Assembly: GCA_946122785.1 (NCBI GenBank)
Contig: CAMGYJ010000011.1
Span: 34,312,513-34,376,512, forward strand
Length of the DNA: 64,000 nucleotides
From: Linum tenue
Taxonomy: Eukaryota; Streptophyta; Magnoliopsida; Malpighiales; Linaceae
Reading direction: 5' to 3'
Shown in pieces: positions 55,549-64,000 of the stretch. Position 1 is the stretch's first letter; each line of letters opens with the position of its first letter. The notes under the pieces were generated by a model. The model was not told where the DNA came from, made no database searches, and saw nothing but the letters and a program-made list of their open reading frames with translations. Both the position numbers and the translations under genes were made by a program.

Positions 55549-57246
55549 TGACTCGCTGTTACTGTCACTCTAGAAATTGGCCAAGTGTAACCACTTCCTA
55601 AAGCGTAGTATAGCGGGCTGGGTTTTAATGTCAACCCGGGTCCTATATGTGATGACTACTCAGTGAATTCGTATTATCTAGTAATGAAACTTTAGTGAAG
55701 TTCTAAACTAACAAGCAAACAAAACAACTAAACGGTTGTATTCAGGTTAAGAGAGGTCACCCGGATATGGTTCCCCCTAGACTGCAGTTAAGCCGGATTG
55801 TAATTGCCAAGTTCGATTTCTATGATAGTTATACTGCGGAAGGTTCTCAAACAGTCTGAAGTCTCGACTAAAGGTCTTCAGACCCTCTCAATCTGAGTCT
55901 CTAGCTGGCGACTAACCTACACCGGAGTAAACAGATTGAGGCCCTATGAACAAAACCTCCACTACCGAATTGAATTCGGTACAGAATAGTGAACTGGCTC
56001 CTCGACTAAAGTCACCAATTCACTACCTTCGATTAAGGATACTCTATCAACCTAGGCAGATATTATCATTCTAGGTTAAAGCAGAAACAACAGGAATTTG
56101 ATTGTTTTTCTTTCTTCTTTTTGCTTGTTTTTCTGTTTTTCTCAAACAGTCTGAAGTCTCGACTAAAGGTCTTCAGACCCTCTCAATCTGAGTCTCTAGC
56201 TGGCGACTAACCTACACCGGAGTAAACAGATTGAGGCCCTATGAACAAAACCTCCACTACCGAATTGAATTCGGTACAGAATAGTGAACTGGCTCCTCGA
56301 CTAAAGTCACCAATTCACTACCTTCGATTAAGGATACTCTATCAACCTAGGCAGATATTATCATTCTAGGTTAAAGCAGAAACAACAGGAATTTGATCAG
56401 GATTCAAGTCATTCAATCATTCAAACCTCAATCGAATATAATCAAATCATAGAATCAATACTTGGGTTCATACAATCAAACCTAACATACAGAACTAGGG
56501 TTTCCCATACCCAGATGAATGGGAGAACTACTCCATGGAGAAAGAAGCAAAAGCAGAATCAGACGCGGAAATCATACTGTGAAGATGGATTTCTGCTCCT
56601 AGACGTTGAATCGGCACTTCTCCAAGCTCAAGCCAAGCTCCAATGGTGTTGAAGATCGATCTAAGGCACTTGGAGGCTCTTGTTCGTCGCTTTCTCTCTC
56701 TAGGAACGCTCTGTCTCTCAAAAACTCGAATCCCCTTCTGTTTGGCTCGGAATCCGCTTAAAAACCAGACTTTCCCGACTCGCACGGCCAGGGTGCACGG
56801 CCGTGCACATCACCATTCTGGCCGTGCACCTCAAAACGCGGCGTACCATTAAGTCGAGCTTCAGCCATCGCGCACGGCCAGGATTGCACCTTGCACGGCC
56901 GTGCGGATTTCCCTTGTGCCCGTGCGTGCCCACGCACAATCCCGCACGGCCAAACTGGTCAGTTGCACGGCCGTGCGTGGCCACGCACAATCCCGCACGG
57001 CCAAACTGGTCCTTGCACGGCCGTGCGGGTTGTGGGTGTGCCCGTGCGACTTCCTCAGAACCTCGCCATGCGTCCGATCCTCGTCCAATCGACCTCAAAC
57101 TCGCTCCCAAGCCTCCATTCACGTACTAGGACCTGAAATATCATAAACAAGCACAACCTAGCGTGAAATCGGCCTAAAACACGAGAATCAATACCTCAAA
57201 CGGAGTAAGAGCAGGGGTAAAAACATGTGTAACTAACGGTCTATCA
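55549..57246 (-). repeat. 5' LTR (LTR3) of the young element
   Basis: This 1698-bp LTR with the same internal 257-bp duplication as LTR1 (55846-56102 and 56141-56397) is followed by CTCGT (57247-57251), the same target sequence as LTR1. Confidence 0.88.
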
Positions 57247-57592
57247 CTCGTTCATACGCCTAGTCTGCCCACTAGAACGGAGGTTGAGATCTCATGTAAG
57301 CCACCACCTCCCGAGTGGGTTACTCTCAATTCAGACGACTCCGTCATTCCTGAGTCAGGTCATGCTGCAGTAGGTGGCCTGATTCAAGATCACACAGGAT
57401 GTTGCCTTGCATCATTCGCTTGTAACTTGGGTGTTTGTTCTATAACCTGAGCATAATTGAGAGGCGCTGTAGAAGGTCTTCAGCTAGCCTGGGAGCGTGG
57501 TTTTTGACGAATTCGGGTAGAGCTTGATTCACAATGTGCGTTTCAGCTGCTTCACAACCCGGATCGCACAGATCTCCACCATGATGCCATCA
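57247..57592 (+). repeat. Second copy of the LINE RNase H fragment
   Basis: These 346 bases match 49782-50127 except for six transitions, including ACCCGAG to ACCTGAG and GCAGCAGG to GCAGTAGG. The premature TAA in RNase H is shared. Confidence 0.85.
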
Positions 57593-58315
57593 TCTATGAT
57601 AGTTATACTGCGGAAGGTTCTCAAACAGTCTGAAGTCTCGACTAAAGGTCTTCAGACCCTCTCAATCTGAGTCTCTAGCTGGCGACTAACCTACACCGGA
57701 GTAAACAGATTGAGGCCCTATGAACAAAACCTCCACTACCGAATTGAATTCGGTACAGAATAGTGAACTGGCTCCTCGACTAAAGTCACCAATTCACTAC
57801 CTTCGATTAAGGATACTCTATCAACCTAGGCAGATATTATCATTCTAGGTTAAAGCAGAAACAACAGGTTTTTGATCAGGATTCAAGTCATTCAATCATT
57901 CAAACCTCAATCGAATATAATCAAATCATAGAATCAATACTTGGGTTCATACAATCAAACCTAACATACAGAACTAGGGTTTCCCATACCCAGATGAATG
58001 GGAGAACTACTCCATGGAGAAAGAAGCAAAAGCAGAATCAGACGCGGAAATCATACTGTGAAGATGGATTTTTGCTCCTGGACGTTGAATCGGCACTTCT
58101 CCAAGCTCAAGCCAAGCTCCAATGGTGTTGAAGATCGATCTAAGGCACTTGGAGGCTCTTTTTCGTCGCTTTCTCTCTCTAGGAACCGCTCTGTCTCTCA
58201 AAAACTCGAATCCCCTTCTGTTTGGCTCGGAATCCGCTTAAAAACTAGACTTTCCCGACTCGCACGGCCAGGGTGCACGGCCGTGCACATCACCATTCTG
58301 GCCGTGCACCTCAAA
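57593..58315 (-). repeat. LTR fragment (LTR4)
   Basis: These 723 bases appear identical to the matching part of LTR2 and share its markers (CAGGTTTTTGATCAGG, single 257-bp block). It ends abruptly inside the palindrome region at CACCTCAAA and joins unrelated AT-rich DNA. Confidence 0.85.
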
Positions 58316-58605
58316 TACTTGATGAGAATGATTGATCTTCAAATACTTGATGTATGATTTATAAGTTGTGTATTGACATATTCAATTTTTATAACAAACT
58401 ATGTATAAATGACAATGGTGCATATGATCCATGCAAATTATAGCTAATTTGTAAAAATAATTTTATTTCAATCAGGGACAGGGAGAGTGTAACGGGTGGC
58501 TACTAAGGACGAAATGAGTAAATTAGTAGAATAATTAATTGAGAATGAAATTTAGGGCAATTTTGATTGAGAATGGTTGGTTGAGAGATAATGTGTTCAA
58601 ATCTT

Positions 58606-59315
58606 TAGGGCTGGGAAACAGTGCGGTCTGGTCCAGACCAGACCATATATACGGTCTATGATCCAGATCGAGAGGCTAAAGTATAGAACACAGACCAGAC
58701 CATAGACTATACGGTACGATCCAGACCACACCTGTGCGGTCTGGTTCGGTCTGGTACAGATAGACCACACGTCCACACTCAACGAAAAATGAATAATTTG
58801 TTTAGTCAACCACACAAAAAATTGAACCAATAACCAAGAAAAATAATTGTTATTTGCCTTAAAACATTAATCCTAACATGCATGAATACTTTTGATACCC
58901 TAAATCTTAGTACATAACAAATATACAAAGTAAAAGCATCCCAACTTGCACCATAACGTCATAAACATTAACATCATGTCACATGGAGACACGATTAGCT
59001 CTACTCTCTGGTTAAATGTGGTTGTGAATGAAGGAGGGACGAGATTCACAAACTAAGGATGAGACTTGGGTGTCGTTGTGGGAGTTGGGAGAGTGGTTGA
59101 ATGGGATGTTAACACGTATTGACAAGTCGGTTAGGTCCACGGTTTGGTCCGATAAACCGTGGTCTAGACCATACCAGACCAAGAGATCAAAACATAAATA
59201 ATATGGACCATGGACCAGACCAGACCATACTTAACGGTCTACGGTTCGGACCAATCTGTGCGGTACGATTTGGACCACGGTTTTTCTAACGGTCTTGTCT
59301 ATTTTTCCAGCCCTA
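58606..59315. mobile_element. hAT-like MITE
   Basis: Perfect 8-bp duplications CAAATCTT (58598-58605, 59316-59323) flank ends TAGGGCTGGGAAACAG and TTTTTCCAGCCCTA. The inside is dense in GGTCTGGTCCAGACC words. There is no transposase. Confidence 0.9.
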
Positions 59316-59323
59316 CAAATCTT

Positions 59324-60209
59324 GGCAGCCCCATTTGTTAAGCACATGATAATTGGATTTGCGAAAATCTTAAACACGTATAAGTTGGTTTTTGTTAGCG
59401 GAGAAGTGTTAGTGAATACTAAATAGTATAAGATCTATTATTAAATCTTTCTCAACAGTTCGAGTTATTGATACTAAACGGTCGTGACAAAGAGCAACAT
59501 TAGAAAGCAAATTTCTTACTAAATCATGAATAATTGTTTCACATATAGAGTAATATTTTGATAGTTTCAACACATATTCAATTTACCAAATTTTGTAAAT
59601 ATTTTGATAGTTTGAACACATATTCAAATTTACCAAATTTTGTAAATATAAAATTATATCATGAATGATTTAAAAGGCTAATAAATTTTTTTATTGTATA
59701 TTTTTTATTAATGGACCTACACTCAACAAAATCCTGATTGCGTGCGCTACTACTTCCTCCTAAATCTGAGCAAAATAAACAGTAATTCTATATTGTAGAG
59801 AAATAAAGTTGAAGCCCAAAGTATAAGGGGAAGGAATTTGGATTCCACAGTATGAAAAATGGATTAGATGATGTCCAAAATTTATTTCCATCAGTGGCGC
59901 ATTTTAACCTTTTTTTTTTTGTGCCGCAACTTTCTCACATTCCACTCATTTTACATTTCATGGATTGCAACATTCACAGAAAGGGGACTGCAAAATTCAG
60001 CGAATGCAAACAATTGGCAAGGCTCGATAGGGAAAAAGCACCAAGTTTCTCATTAAGTAACTTGGAGCCCGAGCTCGGTTTGCAGCTCTACGGCTTCTAC
60101 TATTCCCCTTTCATCGTTAACATATCACACCAAATGTTTTATAGTCGATAACACTTAGTCCAGGCGTATGGGATGGGGGGTCGAATGTACAAAGTAGGGT
60201 TGCTTTGAA
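59324..60209 (-). other. AT-rich intergenic DNA and ABP1 3' flank
   Basis: No gene is recognised. The last few hundred bases are probably the 3' UTR of the minus-strand ABP1 gene. An open plus frame at 59852-60151 has no recognisable domain. Confidence 0.45.
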
Positions 60210-62958
<2,749 letters not shown>

Positions 62959-63018
62959 AACCTTCTTCCGCTGCTGCCGCCTGATCTAGGATGACAATGT
63001 TTGCTGATTTCTCTAAAC

Positions 63019-63464
63019 CATTGTTGTCAGAACCGAACCGAAGTATGATCCGGTAATTCGAAAGACTCGCACTTTAGTGGTCCAGTCGGCATTAGATCGT
63101 TTAAAAATCGTTAGAAAACCGATACTTAATAAACATTATCAGTATAAATAGTGGACATTTTCTTAATCAGAGCTCGTCTCTTTCCTTCGAAATTGTGAAA
63201 TGGAAATAAGGATTCAGTTTGAGAGGCCGACGTTTTTGGTTTATTTCAAATTTTAATTTTTTGCAAATTTTTTTAATTAAATTTAACGGTTGAATGAAAA
63301 ACCGGACGAGCGGCTCGATCGGCTCGAATGGTTAACCGTCTCGACCGCTCGTCAACCGCTGCATAAAACCGGAGCGGCTTTTAAACTGTTCCGAGCCGGT
63401 TTTGTGATCGGGTGGCGGTTTTATCAGTCGGGCCGAGCGGCTCGGCTCGGCTTTAATAACACTG
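63019..63464. mobile_element. hAT-like MITE at the ABP1 promoter
   Basis: Perfect 8-bp duplications CTCTAAAC (63011-63018, 63465-63472) flank ends CATTGTTGTCAGAACCGAACC and the complement of CAGTGTTATTAAAGCCGAGCC. Its nearer end is 60 bases from the ABP1 start codon, so it lies in the 5' UTR or core promoter. Confidence 0.85.
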
Positions 63465-63472
63465 CTCTAAAC

Positions 63473-64000
63473 CATCCCTTCACGTACATGTCCAAATACC
63501 TAAATTCATACTCGCCTCGTATTTATGGGCAGGATTTGCAACTCATCTAAGTTTTTTAGTATCCATAAACCATAATGATACCCGCCGTGTATATCAATAT
63601 TACTATACGTCATCCCACCAAAAAATATATATATATTATTATACGTCAAAGTTCTCAATCCAATTTAGCCAGTTGGTCTGATCGAGTCTAACATACCGTT
63701 TGGTATAAATGAATTTTATAAGTTTTGAGAAATTTATTTTGAAATAAAATATTTTTGTGTTTGGTATATAAAAGAATTCATTTTGAATTCCAAATTTGGA
63801 ATTCTACGGAATTGGAACTAGTTATAGCAATTTCGAGGAATTGAGATGGAATTTTCAAATAAATTCCACAAGTATTTTTTAATTATAATAAAATAATATG
63901 ATTATCCTTAATTATTAAACCTTAGCTCCTACTAAACCTTACTTTCGGATCGTTTAGACCGATTTGGGTCGGATATATGAAAAAATTAATATATTTTACA
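63473..64000. other. Intergenic, AT-rich; possible MITE start at the window edge
   Basis: From about 63700, CCGTTTGGTATAAATGAATT and palindromic GAATTCATTTTGAATTCC words resemble the left end of a MITE that runs off the window. Confidence 0.35.

Larger units (their letters stand above)
50128..58315 (-). mobile_element. Young Athila-like retrotransposon in a recombined LTR mosaic
   Basis: In minus orientation: 5' LTR (LTR3) 57246-55549, primer site 55542-55525, gag-protease 55402-52538, structured noncoding DNA, purine tract and 3' LTR (LTR2) 51284-50128. LTR2 lacks its outer 270 bases. Beyond LTR3 come a second copy of the LINE RNase H fragment (57247-57592) and a further LTR piece (LTR4, 57593-58315). 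LTR2 and LTR4 start at the same broken point and share single-base markers, as do LTR1 and LTR3. There is no RT, RNase H or integrase core, so the element is non-autonomous. Confidence 0.85.

Noticed and set aside
48371..58000. Spaced repeats considered as a CRISPR-like or satellite array
   Set aside because: The repeats are large LTR duplications with target-site duplications, a primer site and a purine tract, which LTR retrotransposon structure explains.

Overview
This window is nuclear DNA of a flowering plant, most likely a eudicot. It has GT-AG introns, plant-specific gene families and dense plant-type transposons. I cannot name the species. The ordinary host genes are few. In order they are the last exons of a mitochondrial EF-Tu gene (20-884, +), an At1g06270-like PPR gene (22464-23489, +), a small 161-residue plant protein gene (28540-29025, +), a BSD-domain protein gene (35120-36562, -), a LEA_3/SAG21-type mitochondrial protein gene (45025-45312, -) and a complete five-exon auxin-binding protein 1 gene ending in KDEL (60210-62958, -). 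A two-exon scrap of an SPL2/MUL1-like RING ubiquitin ligase (24874-25112) and a decayed plant-mobile-domain gene (2235-4190) also lie here. From memory, EF-Tu and ABP1 are close neighbours in Arabidopsis (At4g02930, At4g02980), so the host genes may form a conserved block pulled apart by transposons.

Most of the rest is nested mobile DNA. An old Athila-like LTR retrotransposon (4490-14987) keeps gag-protease remnants, a separate ATHILA-type ORF and what looks like its own internal promoter, but no polymerase. A 4.8-kb Reina-type chromovirus (17388-22202) splits the reverse transcriptase of a minus-strand LINE. Two more LINE copies lie at 24100-24780 and 40118-43430. Between 48083 and 58315 a young minus-strand Athila-like element and its LTRs form an LTR-host-LTR-internal-LTR-host-LTR mosaic that unequal recombination explains well. 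Non-autonomous DNA transposons (hAT with 8-bp, Mutator-like with 9-bp and Harbinger-like with 3-bp target duplications) fill the gaps. Several sit within 200 bp of gene starts.

The most interesting signal is shared by the two Athila-like elements, whose LTRs are otherwise different. Both carry the same ordered set of RNA-type hairpins in noncoding DNA: two hairpins just after the gag-protease stop (one with a covarying base pair), a small hairpin beside a second internal polypurine tract, a compound hairpin downstream of it, a hairpin around or beside an A/G-rich tract, and a 9-bp GNRA-loop hairpin just before the terminal polypurine tract. Both also carry arrays of a dyad-symmetric CACGGCCGTG element just upstream of TATA-like sites in the LTR. 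In the older element such an array recurs inside the element before a TATAAAAG box and the extra ORF. Other points of note are the loss of both disulfide cysteines in ABP1, a 23-bp direct repeat flanking the older Athila element, and a hAT element carrying a cupredoxin first-exon fragment.
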